From contig NZ_JAAGWH010000011.1 in assembly GCF_010682105.1 (NCBI RefSeq), positions 1 through 62,413 on the forward strand: a DNA stretch of 62,413 bases, read 5' to 3'. The notes beneath the pieces are model-generated. The model searched no databases. It saw only the letters and a program-made list of their open reading frames with translations, and was not told where the DNA came from. The translations under genes were made by a program, and so were the position numbers. This DNA is from Modestobacter muralis (GTDB lineage: Bacteria; Actinomycetota; Actinomycetes; Mycobacteriales; Geodermatophilaceae). Positions 25,509 to 36,964 of the stretch are shown here, one piece after another. Within the stretch, counting starts at the first letter, position 1. Each line of letters starts with the position of its first letter.

Positions 25509-26579
25509 GTGGACGCACCCGTGCCGGCGGAGACCACCGGTGCGGTCGACCCCGCCGGGCGGTCCCGTGCCCGGCGCCCGTGGCTGCGGCCGGTCCTCAC
25601 CGTGCTGGTGCTCGCTGCGCTGCTCACCGCCGGGCTGGTCAACCACGAGCGGGTCGCCGGCTGGGTGTCCGAGCTCGGCGGCGTCCAGTGGCGGTGGGTG
25701 CTGGCCTCTGCCGTCGTCCAGCTCGTGTCCTTCCAGTGCGTGGCGCACCTGCAGCGGCTGCTGCTGCGCGCCGGCGGCGGGAACGGTGACCTGCGGGCGG
25801 TGAGCGGCACCAACTACGCGGGCAACGCCATCTCCCTCGGGCTGCCGGTCGCGGGTGCCGCGGCCAGCGCCGCCTACACCTACCGGCGCTGGCACCACCT
25901 GGGCAACAGCACCGCCCTGGTGGGCTGGGCGCTGGCGATGACCGGGATCTCCTCGACGGTGACGCTGGCCCTCGTCATCGCGGTGGGCCTGGCGGTGACC
26001 GGCTCGACGATCGGCGCGCTGGGCGCGTTCGCGGCCACCGCGGCCGGCGCCGTACCGGTGCTGGCCGCCGTCCTGGCGATCCGGCACGAGCCGACCCGCG
26101 AGCTGGTCGGGCGCGTCCTGGGCCGGGGTGCCCGGGTGCTGGGCCGCTGGGTGCCGGCGCTGCGGGGGACGAACGTGGCCTCCCGGATCGTCGACCTGCT
26201 GGCCTCGCTGGGCTCCTACCGGCTCAGCGCCGGGCGCAGCGTGGGCGCCGGGCTGTTCTCCCTGGGCAACTGGGTCCTCGACGCCGGCAGCCTGGCCCTG
26301 GCCATCGTCGCCGTCGGGGCACCGGTGCCGTGGCAGGGACTGCTGCTGGCCTGGGCCGCCGGCGCCCTGGCCACCTCCGTGCGGCTGACCCCCGGCGGCA
26401 TCGGCGTGGTCGAGGCGACGCTGGCCTCCGCGCTCGTGGCCGCCGGCATGCCGGCCAGCCAGGCCGTCCCGGCGGTGGTGGTCTACCGCCTGGTCAGCCT
26501 GTGGCTGCCGGCCGCGATCGGCGCGCTGTGCCTGATCGTCACCCCGCGCCCGGCCGCCACGACGCGCGACCCCGGCTGA
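25509..26579 (+). CDS. Lysylphosphatidylglycerol-synthase-type (UPF0104) membrane protein
   Basis: 356 residues with about eight TM helices. The conserved signature RLTPGGIGVVEATLASALVA lies near residue 297, and the N-terminal region shows SGTNYAGNAISLGLPVAGAA. This is the flippase-like membrane domain of the AglD/LPG synthase family without a soluble aminoacyl-transferase domain, so lipid flipping or glycolipid transport is more likely than lysyl transfer. GTG start. It is separated by 66 bp from mug with no terminator visible. Confidence 0.85.
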   Translation: MDAPVPAETTGAVDPAGRSRARRPWLRPVLTVLVLAALLTAGLVNHERVAGWVSELGGVQWRWVLASAVVQLVSFQCVAHLQRLLLRAGGGNGDLRAVSGTNYAGNAISLGLPVAGAAASAAYTYRRWHHLGNSTALVGWALAMTGISSTVTLALVIAVGLAVTGSTIGALGAFAATAAGAVPVLAAVLAIRHEPTRELVGRVLGRGARVLGRWVPALRGTNVASRIVDLLASLGSYRLSAGRSVGAGLFSLGNWVLDAGSLALAIVAVGAPVPWQGLLLAWAAGALATSVRLTPGGIGVVEATLASALVAAGMPASQAVPAVVVYRLVSLWLPAAIGALCLIVTPRPAATTRDPG

Positions 26580-26731
26580 CCACCCCCGGTCGCCCGCGCC
26601 GTCGCGCCGGTGGTCCCGCGGGCCGGCCCGTGTCCGGACCGGCTCGCACGGCCCGGCGCCGACGGTGCGATGCGGCAGTGGGGCGCTGCAGGACCCGACA
26701 CCGGGGCCTCACCCCGTGCGACCATGGCGGC

Positions 26732-27922
26732 GTGGCGCACCCCTCTGCCTCCGCGAGCGCGCTGCTGCGTCACGTGCGCACCGGCCGTGCGCGCAGCCGG
26801 GCCGAGTTGGTGGCCCTGACCGGCGCCTCGCGGAACACCGTCACCGCGCGGGTGGACCAGCTGATCGCGGCGAACCTGCTCGCCGAGGGCGGGCGCGGCG
26901 GCAGCACCGGCGGCCGGCCGCCCACGCTGCTGGAGTTCAACGGCCGCGCCGGCTGCGTGCTGGCCGTCGACCTGGGCGTCACCAGCGTCGACGTCGCGGT
27001 CACCGACCTGTCGGCGCAGGTGCTGGCCACCGTCGGCCACCCGATCGACATCGCCGAGGGGCCCGCCGCGGTGCTGGCCGAGGTGGACCGGCTGGCCCAG
27101 CAGGTGCTCGCCGAGGCCGGGCTCACCCCCGCGGACGTGTGCGCGGTGGGCGTCGGCGTGCCCGGGCCGGTGGAGTTCTCCACCGGCCGGCCGGTGCACC
27201 CGCCGATCATGCCCGGCTGGCACGACTACCCCATCCCCAGCACCTTCGCCCGCTACGACTGCCCGGTGTACGCCGACAACGACGTCAACGTCATGGCGCT
27301 GGGCGAGATGGGCATCGCCGGGTCCGACGAGGACGTGCTGGTGGTCAAGGTCGGCACCGGCATAGGCTGCGGGATCATCGTCGACGGCCGGGTCTACCGG
27401 GGCGCCCAGGGCAGCGCCGGGGACATCGGGCACATCTCGGTCCCGCCGCCGCACGGGCAGCCGGTCGTCTGCCGCTGCGGCAACGAGAACTGCCTGGAGG
27501 CCATCGCCGGGGGAGGGGCGCTGCTGCGCGCCGCCGTCGCCGCCGGGCTGCCGGTGACCTCGACCCGCGAACTGCTGGAGCTCGCCCGGCACGGCGACGG
27601 CCCGACGCTGGAGCTGGTGCGCGACGCCGGCCGCACCATCGGCACCGTGCTGGCCGCCCTGGTCAACTTCTTCAACCCGCACCGGATCGTGATGACCGGC
27701 GGTGTTGCCCAGGCCGGTGCGCCGCTGCTGGCCGGCATCCGCGAGGCGGTCTACGGCCGGTCCCTGCCGCTGGCGGCCCGCGCGCTGGAGATCACGGTCA
27801 GCGACGCACCGGCCATGTCCGGCCGGCTGGGTGCCGCGCTGATGGCCATCGAGGGCTACCTGGACGAGGACGCCGTCACCCCCGCGGGCCGCGCCGACGG
27901 ACCGGCCGCCGCCGGCCGCTGA
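26732..27922 (+). CDS. ROK-family transcriptional regulator
   Basis: 396 residues from GTG 26732. A winged HTH occupies about 1-62 (SRAELVALTGASRNTVTARV). The ROK sugar-kinase-like body follows, with DLGVTSVDVAVTD, GVGVPGPVEF, and the zinc motif CRCGNENCLEA near 245. The glucose-kinase catalytic EIGH region reads GDIGHISV. ROK regulators repress sugar-uptake operons and respond to the sugar. The ABC/sugar-oxidation operon starts 172 bp downstream on the same strand, making it the likely target. Confidence 0.9.
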   Translation: MAHPSASASALLRHVRTGRARSRAELVALTGASRNTVTARVDQLIAANLLAEGGRGGSTGGRPPTLLEFNGRAGCVLAVDLGVTSVDVAVTDLSAQVLATVGHPIDIAEGPAAVLAEVDRLAQQVLAEAGLTPADVCAVGVGVPGPVEFSTGRPVHPPIMPGWHDYPIPSTFARYDCPVYADNDVNVMALGEMGIAGSDEDVLVVKVGTGIGCGIIVDGRVYRGAQGSAGDIGHISVPPPHGQPVVCRCGNENCLEAIAGGGALLRAAVAAGLPVTSTRELLELARHGDGPTLELVRDAGRTIGTVLAALVNFFNPHRIVMTGGVAQAGAPLLAGIREAVYGRSLPLAARALEITVSDAPAMSGRLGAALMAIEGYLDEDAVTPAGRADGPAAAGR

Positions 27923-27989
27923 GCCGCGCTCCTCACCGCCTCCTCCGGACCGTTCGGGGGTGCGTGGTCCCCGCGTGCCCGGATCACGA

Positions 27990-28076
27990 TTGAGCAACGC
28001 CGCGTGACCTCCTTGACCGCGGTGTGAGCTGGGACATACGGTCCTGCCTGACGCACTTCTGTTCAACGCTGAGCAA
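27990..28076 (+). promoter_or_regulatory. Promoter of the sugar ABC operon with flanking TGAGCAA repeats
   Basis: TTGACC (28013-28018) and TACGGT (28037-28042) are separated by 18 nt, a good housekeeping-type promoter. TGAGCAA occurs at 27991-27997 and again at 28070-28076, flanking the promoter 79 bp apart, which would suit looping by the ROK repressor. The promoter call is moderate and the operator call tentative. Confidence 0.5.
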
Positions 28077-28094
28077 AAGTCAGGAGCTGGTCCC

Positions 28095-29672
28095 GTGCAG
28101 TCCGCCCCACCCTCCGTGGAGACGCCCCTGCTGACGATGCAGGGCATCGTGAAGCAGTTCCCCGGCGTCCGCGCGCTCGACGGTGTGGACCTCGACGTCC
28201 GGCCCGGCGAGGTGCACTGCCTGCTCGGCCAGAACGGCGCCGGCAAGTCGACGCTGATCAAGGTGCTGGCCGGGGCGCACCAGCCCGACGAGGGCCAGAT
28301 CACCTGGGACGGCGCCCCGGTCACCCTGGGCGACCCGCAGGCGGCCATGTCCCTCGGGATCGCCACGATCTACCAGGAGCTGGACCTGGTCGCCGGCCTC
28401 ACCGTCGCCGACAACGTCTTCCTCGGCCGGGAGCAGTCCCGGCTGGGGCTCACCCGCCCGGCCGAGGCCAACCGCGCCGCCGGGGCCCTGCTCGCCCGGC
28501 TCGGGCACCCCGAGATCCGGGCCACCGCCGAGGTCGGGTCGCTGTCGGCCGCCCAGCAGCAGATGGTCAGCATGGCCCGGGCGCTGTCCCAGGACGCCCG
28601 GCTCATCGTCATGGACGAGCCCTCGGCCGTGCTCGACAGCGAGGAGGTCGACCACCTCTTCCAGGTCATCCGCGACCTCACCGCCACCGGGGTGGCCGTC
28701 GTCTACATCTCCCACCGGCTGGAGGAGATCCGCGAGGTCGGCGACCGGATCACCGTCCTCAAGGACGGCCGGACCGTGGCCACCGGGCTGCCGGCGGCCA
28801 GCACCTCCACCCGCGACGTCATCACGCTCATGACCGGGCGCACCATCGAGTACGTCTTCCCGCCGCGCCGGGAGCTGCCCGACCCGACGGCCGCCCCGCT
28901 GCTGGAGGTCGAGGGCCTGGCCCTGGCCGGCAGCTTCGGCGGGGTCTCCTTCACCGTCCGGCCAGGGGAGGTGCTCGGCCTGGCCGGGCTCGTCGGGTCG
29001 GGCCGGTCGGAGATCCTGGAGACCGTCTACGGGGCGCGCAGGGCCACCGCCGGCACGGTCCGGGTGGCCGGCCGCCGGCTGCGTGCCGGGGACGTGGCCG
29101 GTGCGGTCGGCGCCGGGGTCGGGCTGGCCCCCGAGGAGCGCAAGAGCCAGGGCCTGCTGCTCGGTGAGCCGATCTACCGCAACATCACGATCTCCTCGCT
29201 CGGCCGGTTCGCCCGCGGGGGGTTCCTCTCCGGGAGCGCGGAGAAGCAGGCGGCCCGTGACCAGGCCGAGGCACTCGACCTGCGCCCGGTCGACGTGGCC
29301 CGCGAGGTGCGCACGCTGTCCGGCGGCAACCAGCAGAAGGTCGTGCTGGCCCGCTGGCTGCTGCGGGACTGCAAGGTCCTGCTGCTCGACGAGCCGACCC
29401 GCGGGGTCGACGTCGGCGCCCGCTCGGAGATCTACGCGCTGATCCGCGCCCTGGCCGACCGCGGGGTGGCCGTGGTCGTGGTCAGCAGCGAGATCCCCGA
29501 GGTCCTCGGCCTGGCTGACCACGTGCTGGTCGTGGCCGACGGCGCGATCGTCGCCAGCAGCCCGGCCGAGGCACTCGACGAGCACCGGGTGCTCGACCTC
29601 GTCATGCAGGGAGCGGTCATGCAGGGAGCAGCGTCCACGGCGGGCGCCGCACGAGAAGGAGACGCGGCATGA
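28095..29672 (+). CDS. Sugar ABC transporter, ATP-binding protein (RbsA/XylG type)
   Basis: 525 residues, with two fused ABC domains as usual for the CUT2 class. Domain 1 has Walker A GQNGAGKS (45-52), signature SLSAAQQQM and Walker B LIVMDEPSA. Domain 2 has the degenerate Walker A GLVGSGRSE, signature LSGGNQQKV and Walker B LLLDEPTRGVDVG. GTG start after CAGGAG. It energises import of a monosaccharide or polyol with the permease encoded next (ATGA overlap). A 14-nt unit near 29603-29630 is tandemly repeated and encodes VMQGAVMQGA. Confidence 0.92.
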   Translation: MQSAPPSVETPLLTMQGIVKQFPGVRALDGVDLDVRPGEVHCLLGQNGAGKSTLIKVLAGAHQPDEGQITWDGAPVTLGDPQAAMSLGIATIYQELDLVAGLTVADNVFLGREQSRLGLTRPAEANRAAGALLARLGHPEIRATAEVGSLSAAQQQMVSMARALSQDARLIVMDEPSAVLDSEEVDHLFQVIRDLTATGVAVVYISHRLEEIREVGDRITVLKDGRTVATGLPAASTSTRDVITLMTGRTIEYVFPPRRELPDPTAAPLLEVEGLALAGSFGGVSFTVRPGEVLGLAGLVGSGRSEILETVYGARRATAGTVRVAGRRLRAGDVAGAVGAGVGLAPEERKSQGLLLGEPIYRNITISSLGRFARGGFLSGSAEKQAARDQAEALDLRPVDVAREVRTLSGGNQQKVVLARWLLRDCKVLLLDEPTRGVDVGARSEIYALIRALADRGVAVVVVSSEIPEVLGLADHVLVVADGAIVASSPAEALDEHRVLDLVMQGAVMQGAASTAGAAREGDAA

Positions 29673-30814
29673 GCCAGACCACGACCACCAAGGCCCCCGG
29701 CGGCGCGACCGGAGGGGCGGCCGGCGTCCGTCCCGACCGCGGCGGGGGGCCGGGCCTGCTCGCCGGGCCGCTGGGTCGCAACCTGGGCCTGGTCGTCGGG
29801 TTCGTCCTGCTCTGCGTCGCCGGGGTGGTCAGCGCCGGCGACCGCTTCGCCGACGTCGACAACGTGGTGACCATCCTGCGGGCGGCCGCGGTCACCGGCG
29901 TGGTCAGCGTGGGCATGACCTTCGTGATCATCGGCGGTGGCATCGACCTGTCGGTCGGGGCGATCGTCGCGCTCAGCTCCATCTGGGCGACGACCCTGGC
30001 CACCCAGACCATGGCCGCCGACACGCACTGGATCCTCATGGTGGGCACCGCGCTGCTGGTCGGGGCGGTCTGCGGGCTCGTCAACGGCGTGGTCATCGCC
30101 TACGGCAAGCTCGTCGCCTTCATCGCCACCCTGGCCATGCTGGCCGCCGCCCGCGGGCTGGCCGAGATCATCGCCAACCGGCGCACCCAGATCGTCCAGG
30201 ACACCAGCTTCATCTCCTTCTTCGGCGGAGACGTGCTCGGCGTCCCGACGCTGGTGATCCTGTTCGCCCTCGTCGCCGTCGCCGGCTGGGTGCTGCTCAA
30301 CCGGACGACGTTCGGCCGGCGCACCTTCGCCGTCGGCGGCAACGCCGAGGCGGCCCGGCTGGCCGGCATCCGCGTGCAGCGGCACACCGTCTGGCTCTAC
30401 GTGCTCTCCGGCGTCACCTGCGGCATCGCCGCGGTGATGCTCATGGCCCGGACGACGACCGGCAGCTCCACCCACGGCACGCTGCTGGAGCTCGACGCCA
30501 TCGCCGCGGTGGTCATCGGCGGCACGCTGCTCATCGGTGGCCGCGGCACGATCGTCGGCACCGTGATCGGCGTGCTGATCTTCACCACGCTGAGCAACGT
30601 CTTCACCCTCAACGACCTGTCCAGCTCCGCGCAGGCGGTCGCCAAGGGCGTGATCATCGTCGTCGCCGTCCTGCTGCAGCAGCGGGTGGCCGCGGGCGCC
30701 TCCCGCCAGCGCGGGCTCCGCGGTGGCGGCACGGCGGCCTCGGCCGGCACCTCCATCCCGGGCAGCCCGTCCGGTTCCCCGACCCCCGGTGCGGCCGCCG
30801 GCCCCACCGCCTGA
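29669..30814 (+). CDS. Sugar ABC transporter permease (RbsC/XylH type)
   Basis: 381 residues with about ten hydrophobic helices after a cytoplasmic N-terminal tail of about 30 residues. The family motif GGGIDLSVGAIVALSS (near 90-105) and the late GGTLLIGGRGTIVGTVIG are present. It forms the membrane channel of the CUT2 importer. Its ATG overlaps the ATPase stop. The C-terminal ~40 residues are Gly/Pro/Ser-rich and probably disordered. Confidence 0.92.
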   Translation: MSQTTTTKAPGGATGGAAGVRPDRGGGPGLLAGPLGRNLGLVVGFVLLCVAGVVSAGDRFADVDNVVTILRAAAVTGVVSVGMTFVIIGGGIDLSVGAIVALSSIWATTLATQTMAADTHWILMVGTALLVGAVCGLVNGVVIAYGKLVAFIATLAMLAAARGLAEIIANRRTQIVQDTSFISFFGGDVLGVPTLVILFALVAVAGWVLLNRTTFGRRTFAVGGNAEAARLAGIRVQRHTVWLYVLSGVTCGIAAVMLMARTTTGSSTHGTLLELDAIAAVVIGGTLLIGGRGTIVGTVIGVLIFTTLSNVFTLNDLSSSAQAVAKGVIIVVAVLLQQRVAAGASRQRGLRGGGTAASAGTSIPGSPSGSPTPGAAAGPTA

Positions 30815-30894
30815 CCGTTCCACCGCCCGACCGCTCCACCCCACACACCGACCACCTGGCCGTTCGGCGCCAGGGCGATCCGCGAGGAGAGACC

Positions 30895-31953
30895 ATGTCT
30901 GCAACGAAGCAGCGCCGGTTCCGCCGTTCCATGACCACCGCCGTCTGTGCGGTCGGGGCCACGGCCCTGGTCACCGGGTGCACCAGCAACACCGCCGAGG
31001 CCCCGGCCGCCGCCGGCAGCGGCGCCGCCCAGGCCGCCAGCGCGAACGACGACCCCGGCGACACCGTCCGGATCGGCTTCTCCGCCCCGGCCGCCGACCA
31101 CGGTTGGATGGCCGGCATCACCGAGGCCGCCCGCGCCGAGGACGAGCGCTACGAGGACGTCGAGCTCGTCGTCGCCGAGGGCACCAACGACGTCAGCGCC
31201 CAGATCAGCCAGGTCGAGACGTTCATCAACGACGGCGTCGACGCCATCGTGCTGCTGCCCTTCGACGGCGCCGCGCTGACCCCGGTCGCGCAGAAGGCGA
31301 TGGACGCCGGCATCCCGGTGATCAACGTCGACCGTGAGTTCAGCAGCCCCTTCGCCGCCCGCGCCACCGTACTGGGCGACAACTACGGCATGGGCGTCTC
31401 GGCCGGCACCTACGTCTGCTCGCAGCTGGCCGACAAGCCCGATGCCGTGGTCGCCGAGATCGCCGGCATCGACTCCCTCCCGCTGACCCAGGACCGCAGC
31501 AAGGGCTTCTCCGACGCGCTGGCCGACTGCGGTCTGGACGTCGACAACCGGGTCGCCGCGGAGTTCACCGTGGAGTCCGGCGAGGAGGTCGCGGCGAACC
31601 TGCTGCAGGCCGCCCCGCAGATCGACGCCATCTGGAACCACGACGACGACCAGGGCGTCGGCGTCCTGGCCGCGATCAACAACGCCGGCCGCAGCGAGTT
31701 CTTCATGGTCGGCGGCGCCGGCTCGGCCAACGCGATGCGCAGCATCCAGGCCGACGACTCGGTGCTCAAGGCCACGGTCATCTACCCCTCCACCCAGGCG
31801 GCCGACGGCGTGCGGCTGGCCCGGCTGATCGCCCAGGGCAAGAACCTGTCGGACCTGTCCGAGGTGGAGATCCCGCGGCAGATCGTGCTCAACGCCCCGG
31901 TCGTCACCAAGGACAACGTCGACCAGTACCTCGACAGCGCGTTCGAGTCCTGA
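30895..31953 (+). CDS. Sugar ABC transporter substrate-binding lipoprotein (RbsB-like)
   Basis: 352 residues; ATG after GAGGAGAG. Lipobox LVTGC with acylated Cys29, followed by an Ala-rich linker. The type-I periplasmic binding fold is clear: [26 protein letters not shown]-like [33 protein letters not shown]. The RbsB-like fold points to a pentose, hexose or polyol ligand that cannot be narrowed by eye. A terminator-like hairpin follows, which may set a high ratio of binding protein to downstream enzymes. Confidence 0.92.
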   Translation: MSATKQRRFRRSMTTAVCAVGATALVTGCTSNTAEAPAAAGSGAAQAASANDDPGDTVRIGFSAPAADHGWMAGITEAARAEDERYEDVELVVAEGTNDVSAQISQVETFINDGVDAIVLLPFDGAALTPVAQKAMDAGIPVINVDREFSSPFAARATVLGDNYGMGVSAGTYVCSQLADKPDAVVAEIAGIDSLPLTQDRSKGFSDALADCGLDVDNRVAAEFTVESGEEVAANLLQAAPQIDAIWNHDDDQGVGVLAAINNAGRSEFFMVGGAGSANAMRSIQADDSVLKATVIYPSTQAADGVRLARLIAQGKNLSDLSEVEIPRQIVLNAPVVTKDNVDQYLDSAFES

Positions 31954-31959
31954 CCGGCC

Positions 31960-31995
31960 GGCCGGGTACCGCGGGGGCATCCGCGGTGCCCGGCC
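31960..31995 (+). terminator. Hairpin between binding-protein and Gfo/Idh genes
   Basis: A 15-bp stem with one mismatch (31960-31974 with 31981-31995, GGCCGGGTACCGCGG) and a 6-nt loop, followed by CCTCTTCC. Position suggests a partial terminator or mRNA stabiliser within the operon. Confidence 0.65.
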
Positions 31996-32016
31996 CCTCT
32001 TCCCTGGAGCTCCTGC

Positions 32017-33203
32017 ATGACCTCAGCTTCCCGGCCGCCGCTGCGCGTCGGCATGATCGGCTACGCCTTCATGGGCGTGGCCCACTCCCAGGCGTGGCGC
32101 ACCGCGCCCCGCTTCTTCGACCTCCCGCTGCGCCCCGAGCTCACCGTGCTCGGCGGCCGGGACGCCGCCGGTGTCGCCGCGGCGGCCGACCGGTTGGGCT
32201 GGGCGGACACCGAGACCGACTGGCGCCGGCTCATCGAGCGCGACGACGTCGACCTGGTCGACATCTGCACCCCCGGCGACAGCCACGCCGAGATCGCCAT
32301 CGCCGCGCTGCGGGCCGGCAAGCACGTGCTGTGCGAGAAGCCGCTGGCCAACTCCGTCGCCGAGGCCGAGGCGATGGCCGCCGCTGCCGCCGAGGCCGCG
32401 GCCTCCGGGGTGCGGGCGATGGTCGGCTTCACCTACCGGCGGGTGCCGGCGGTCGCGCTGGCCGCCCGGCTGGTCGCCGAGGGCCGGATCGGGCAGGTGC
32501 GGCACGTCCGCGCGCAGTACCTGCAGGACTGGATCGCCGACCCGGCCGCCCCGATGTCGTGGCGGCTGGAGAAGGACAAGGCCGGTTCCGGCGCGCTCGG
32601 CGACATCGGTGCGCACATCGTCGACCTCACCCAGTTCCTCACCGGCGAGACGCTCACCGGCGTCAGCGCCGTCCTGGAGACCTTCGTCCGCAAGCGCCCG
32701 CTGCCGGCCAGCACCGGTGCCCTCGGCGGGGTCGGCGGGGAGGGGATGGGCGAGGTCACCGTCGACGACGCCGCGGTCTTCCTCGGCCGGTTCAGCGGCG
32801 GGGCGCTGGCCACGTTCGAGGCGACCCGGTTCGCCCTGGGCCGCAAGAACGCCATCCGCATCGAGGTCAACGGCTCGGCCGGCAGCCTGGCCTTCGACTT
32901 CGAGGACATGAACGTCCTGCACTTCTTCGACGGCAGCGAGCCGGCGGAGACGGCGGGCTTCCGGCGGATCGTGGTCACCGAGCCCGAGCACCCCTACGTC
33001 TCCGCCTGGTGGCCGGCCGGGCACGGGCTGGGCTACGAGCACGGCTTCACCCACCAGGTCGTGGACCTGGTGACCGCGCTGGCCGCCGGGGAGCAGCCCA
33101 CGCCGTCCTTCGCCGACGGGCTGGCCGTGCAGCGCGTGCTCGACGCCGTCGAGCGCAGCGCCGCCGACCGCTCCACCTGGACCCCCATCGAAGGAGCGCA
33201 CTG

Positions 33204-33204
<1 letters not shown>
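32017..33204 (+). CDS. Gfo/Idh/MocA family sugar oxidoreductase
   Basis: 395 residues. The N-terminal Rossmann segment is [16 protein letters not shown] (10-25) and the catalytic motif EKPLANS starts at 107, with Lys108. The C-terminal beta-sheet substrate domain includes [16 protein letters not shown]. The family uses NAD(P) to oxidise a ring hydroxyl of sugars, inositols or glycosides. Its stop overlaps the start of the TIM-barrel gene (TGATG), so the two products should act in sequence on the imported compound. Confidence 0.9.
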
Positions 33205-34211
<1,007 letters not shown>

Positions 34212-34219
34212 GGGCTCCG

Positions 34220-34246
34220 TCCCTGCCCGCCGTGCGCGGGCAGGGA
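34220..34246 (+). terminator. Terminator of the sugar operon
   Basis: A perfect 11-bp stem, TCCCTGCCCGC with GCGGGCAGGGA, and a 5-nt loop, 8 nt after the stop codon of the last operon gene. Confidence 0.75.
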
Positions 34247-34327
34247 TGGGGCGTTCGCCCGATGTGGCGGCCCGGTCGGCGGGACCACGCTCGTGTTCCC
34301 ACCCGACCGACCGAGGGGACCGGCACC

Positions 34328-35152
34328 ATGACCACCACCATCGCCGACACCGAGCTCAAGGCCCGCCACCGGAAGATGTGGGCCTCCGGTGACTACCCCC
34401 TCATGGTCGAGACCTTCCTGACGCCGCTGGGCCCACGCCTGGTGCACGCGGCCGGGGTCACCGCCGGGCAGCGCGTGCTCGACGTCGCGGCCGGCACCGG
34501 CAACGCCTCGCTGCCCGCCGCCGCGACCGGGGCGCAGGTGACCGCCAGCGACCTGACGCCCGAGCTCCTCGCCGAGGGCCAGCGGCGCGCCGAGATCGCC
34601 GGGCTGGAACTGGAGTGGGCCGTGGCCGACGCGGAGCACCTGCCCTTCCCCGAGGCGCACGCCGACGTCGTGCTCTCCTGCATCGGCGTCATGTTCGCCC
34701 CGCACCACCAGGCCGCCGCCGACGAGCTGGTCCGGGTCTGCCGCCCCGGCGGCACGATCGCCCTGCTCAGCTGGACGCCGGAGGGGATGCTCGGCGCACT
34801 GTTCGCCACGATGCGGCCGTTCATGGCGCCCCCGCCGCCCGGTGCCCAGCCGCCGCCGCTGTGGGGCAGCGAGGAGCACCTGCGGGCGCTCGTCGGTGGC
34901 CGGGTCGACTGGGCCTCGCTGACCCGGGAGACGCTGGAGATCACCGCGTTCAAGCAGCCGATCGACTACGCCCGGCACTTCACCTCCTGCTACGGGCCGG
35001 CCATCGCGGCCCGGGCGAACGCGGCCCTCGACGGTCGCGAGCTCGACTTCGACGCCGCGCTGGCCGCGTTCTGCCGGGAGTGGGACCGGGGCACGCCGGA
35101 GCAGGCCCGGTTCGAGATGCAGTACCTGCTCGCCGTCGGCACCCGCCGCTGA
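34328..35152 (+). CDS. SAM-dependent class I methyltransferase
   Basis: 274 residues; the ATG follows GAGGGGACCGGCACC. SAM-binding motif I is [10 protein letters not shown] (50-59), the acidic end of strand 2 is ASDLTPELL, and [19 protein letters not shown] is the ADxxxLPF motif of the methyltransferase-11 (UbiE-like) group. The substrate cannot be named. It stands alone between the sugar operon terminator and the LuxR gene. Confidence 0.9.
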   Translation: MTTTIADTELKARHRKMWASGDYPLMVETFLTPLGPRLVHAAGVTAGQRVLDVAAGTGNASLPAAATGAQVTASDLTPELLAEGQRRAEIAGLELEWAVADAEHLPFPEAHADVVLSCIGVMFAPHHQAAADELVRVCRPGGTIALLSWTPEGMLGALFATMRPFMAPPPPGAQPPPLWGSEEHLRALVGGRVDWASLTRETLEITAFKQPIDYARHFTSCYGPAIAARANAALDGRELDFDAALAAFCREWDRGTPEQARFEMQYLLAVGTRR

Positions 35153-35199
35153 GGGCGCACGGCCTCCTCGACGGGCCCGACCGGTGCCACACTCGATCG

Positions 35200-36882
35200 A
35201 TGCAGGGACGCGACGCGGTCGCGCTGCTCCAGACCGGCAGGCGCGCGCTCGAGCGGGCGGACTGGGAGTCCGCCCGCTCGGCGTTCGCCGCTGCCCTGGA
35301 CCCGGCGGTCGCCGACGTCGGCGGTACGGAGGCCGAGGCCCGGGACGGGCTGGCGCAGGTGCTGTGGTTCCTCGGGCGCGTCCCGGAGGCCGTGGCGCTG
35401 CGGGAGCAGGCGTTCGCCGGGCACGTGCGCGCCGGCCGCTGCGCCGACGCCGCGCGGTGCGCCGTGTGGGTCGCCCACCAGCACCTGCTGGGCGGTCGCA
35501 GCTCCGCGGCGCGCGGCTGGCTGGCGCGGGCCGAGCGGGTGCTGGCCGGCGTGCCGGTCTGCGCGGGCCACGGCTGGGTGGCGGTGGAGCGGGCGAGACA
35601 GGCCACGACGGTGGCCGAGCGGTCCCGCGCCGCCACCGGTGCGCTGGGCGTCGCCCGGGCGACGGGTGACCCCGACCTGGAGGTGCTGGCGATCAGCCTG
35701 CTGGGCCGGGCCGAGGTCCAGGCCGGGCACCCGGAGCCCGGGATGCTGCTGCTGGAGGAGGCGATGGCGGCCGCGACGGCGGACCGGCCCTGGGACGTGC
35801 ACACGCTCGGCGAGGCGTACTGCAACCTGGTGCTGGGCTGCGCCATGGCGGGGGAGTGGACCCGGGCGACCGAGTGGTGCGAGCACGTCGAGACCTACGC
35901 CCGCACCCGCTCGATCGCCCCGCTGTTCGGGGCCTGCCGCACGGCGCACGCCGAGCTGCTCCTGGCCGGTGGCCGGTGGGCCGACGCCGAGGTGGCGCTG
36001 CAGGACGCGCTGGCCAGGCAGGTGCCGGACCTCCCCGAGATCAGCGCGGCGACCGTCGCCTCGCTGGCGGAGCTCCGGGTCCAGCAGGGGCGGCTGGAGG
36101 ACGCCGAGCGGCTGCTCGCCGGCCGCGAGGAGCACCCGGCGGCGCTGCGGGCGCTGGCGCTGCTTCACCTGGCCGACGGCCGGCCACGGCAGGCGCAGAC
36201 CCTGCTCGAGCGTGGGCTGCGGGCGGCGTCGGACGACGCGGTGCTGACCGGTGGGCTGCTGTCGCCGCTGGTGCACGCCCGGCTCTCCGCCGGCGACGTC
36301 CCGGGCGCCGGGGTGGCGGCCGGGGAGCTCGCCGCGCTGGCCGAAGCGACCGGCATCCGGCTGCTGACGGCCCGGGCGGAGCTGGCCGGCGCGGCGGTGG
36401 CCCTCGCCGCCGGCCGGCCTGCCGAGGCGGCCGAGGCGGCGCGGTGCGCGCTGCGCGACTCCACCGCGTTGCTGATGCCGTTCGAGTCGGCGCACGCCCG
36501 GCTGGCGCTGGCCCGGGCGGTGCTCCCGGACGACCCGGGCACCGCCGCGGCCGAGGCGGGGGCGGCGCTGGCGGTGTTCCGGGGGCTGGGTGCCGCCCGC
36601 GCGGCCGACACCGCGGCCGCGGTGCTGCGGGGGTGCGGCGTGCCGGTGGCCCGCCGGGCCCGGGTCGGCGGCGAGCTGTCCGCCCGCGAGGAGGAGGTGC
36701 TGGCGCTGGTGGCCCGCGGGCTGACCAACGCCGGGATCGCCCGTGCCCTGGTGATCAGCGAGAAGACCGCCGGTCACCACGTGAGCCACATCCTCGCCAA
36801 GCTGGGAGCCCGCAACCGGGCCGAGGCCGCCGCCGCCTACGCCGACCCGCGCCGGCCGACGGTGGGGACCGCGCCGCGCTGA
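35200..36882 (+). CDS. LuxR-family regulator with TPR-like N-terminal region
   Basis: 560 residues. About 480 N-terminal residues are Ala/Leu-rich helix pairs resembling tetratricopeptide repeats (as in MalT/LAL proteins, but without their P-loop ATPase). The C-terminal LuxR HTH is clear at about 490-545 ([20 protein letters not shown] then [20 protein letters not shown]). ATG 35200 has no obvious ribosome site and is preceded by TGCCACACT, an extended -10-like sequence, so a leaderless mRNA is possible. The target is unknown. It converges on pnuC. Confidence 0.88.
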   Translation: MQGRDAVALLQTGRRALERADWESARSAFAAALDPAVADVGGTEAEARDGLAQVLWFLGRVPEAVALREQAFAGHVRAGRCADAARCAVWVAHQHLLGGRSSAARGWLARAERVLAGVPVCAGHGWVAVERARQATTVAERSRAATGALGVARATGDPDLEVLAISLLGRAEVQAGHPEPGMLLLEEAMAAATADRPWDVHTLGEAYCNLVLGCAMAGEWTRATEWCEHVETYARTRSIAPLFGACRTAHAELLLAGGRWADAEVALQDALARQVPDLPEISAATVASLAELRVQQGRLEDAERLLAGREEHPAALRALALLHLADGRPRQAQTLLERGLRAASDDAVLTGGLLSPLVHARLSAGDVPGAGVAAGELAALAEATGIRLLTARAELAGAAVALAAGRPAEAAEAARCALRDSTALLMPFESAHARLALARAVLPDDPGTAAAEAGAALAVFRGLGAARAADTAAAVLRGCGVPVARRARVGGELSAREEEVLALVARGLTNAGIARALVISEKTAGHHVSHILAKLGARNRAEAAAAYADPRRPTVGTAPR

Positions 36883-36964
36883 CGTCCTGCCCGTGCTCGA
36901 TCCGATCCGCCCCGCGGCACCGTGCCCGACCCCGGTGACGGGCGGTGCGGCGCCCGTCGCCGGG

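Noticed and set aside
36937-36958. Terminator between the LuxR and pnuC genes
   Set aside because: Only a 7-bp GACGGGC/GCCCGTC stem was found, too weak to distinguish from chance in this GC content.
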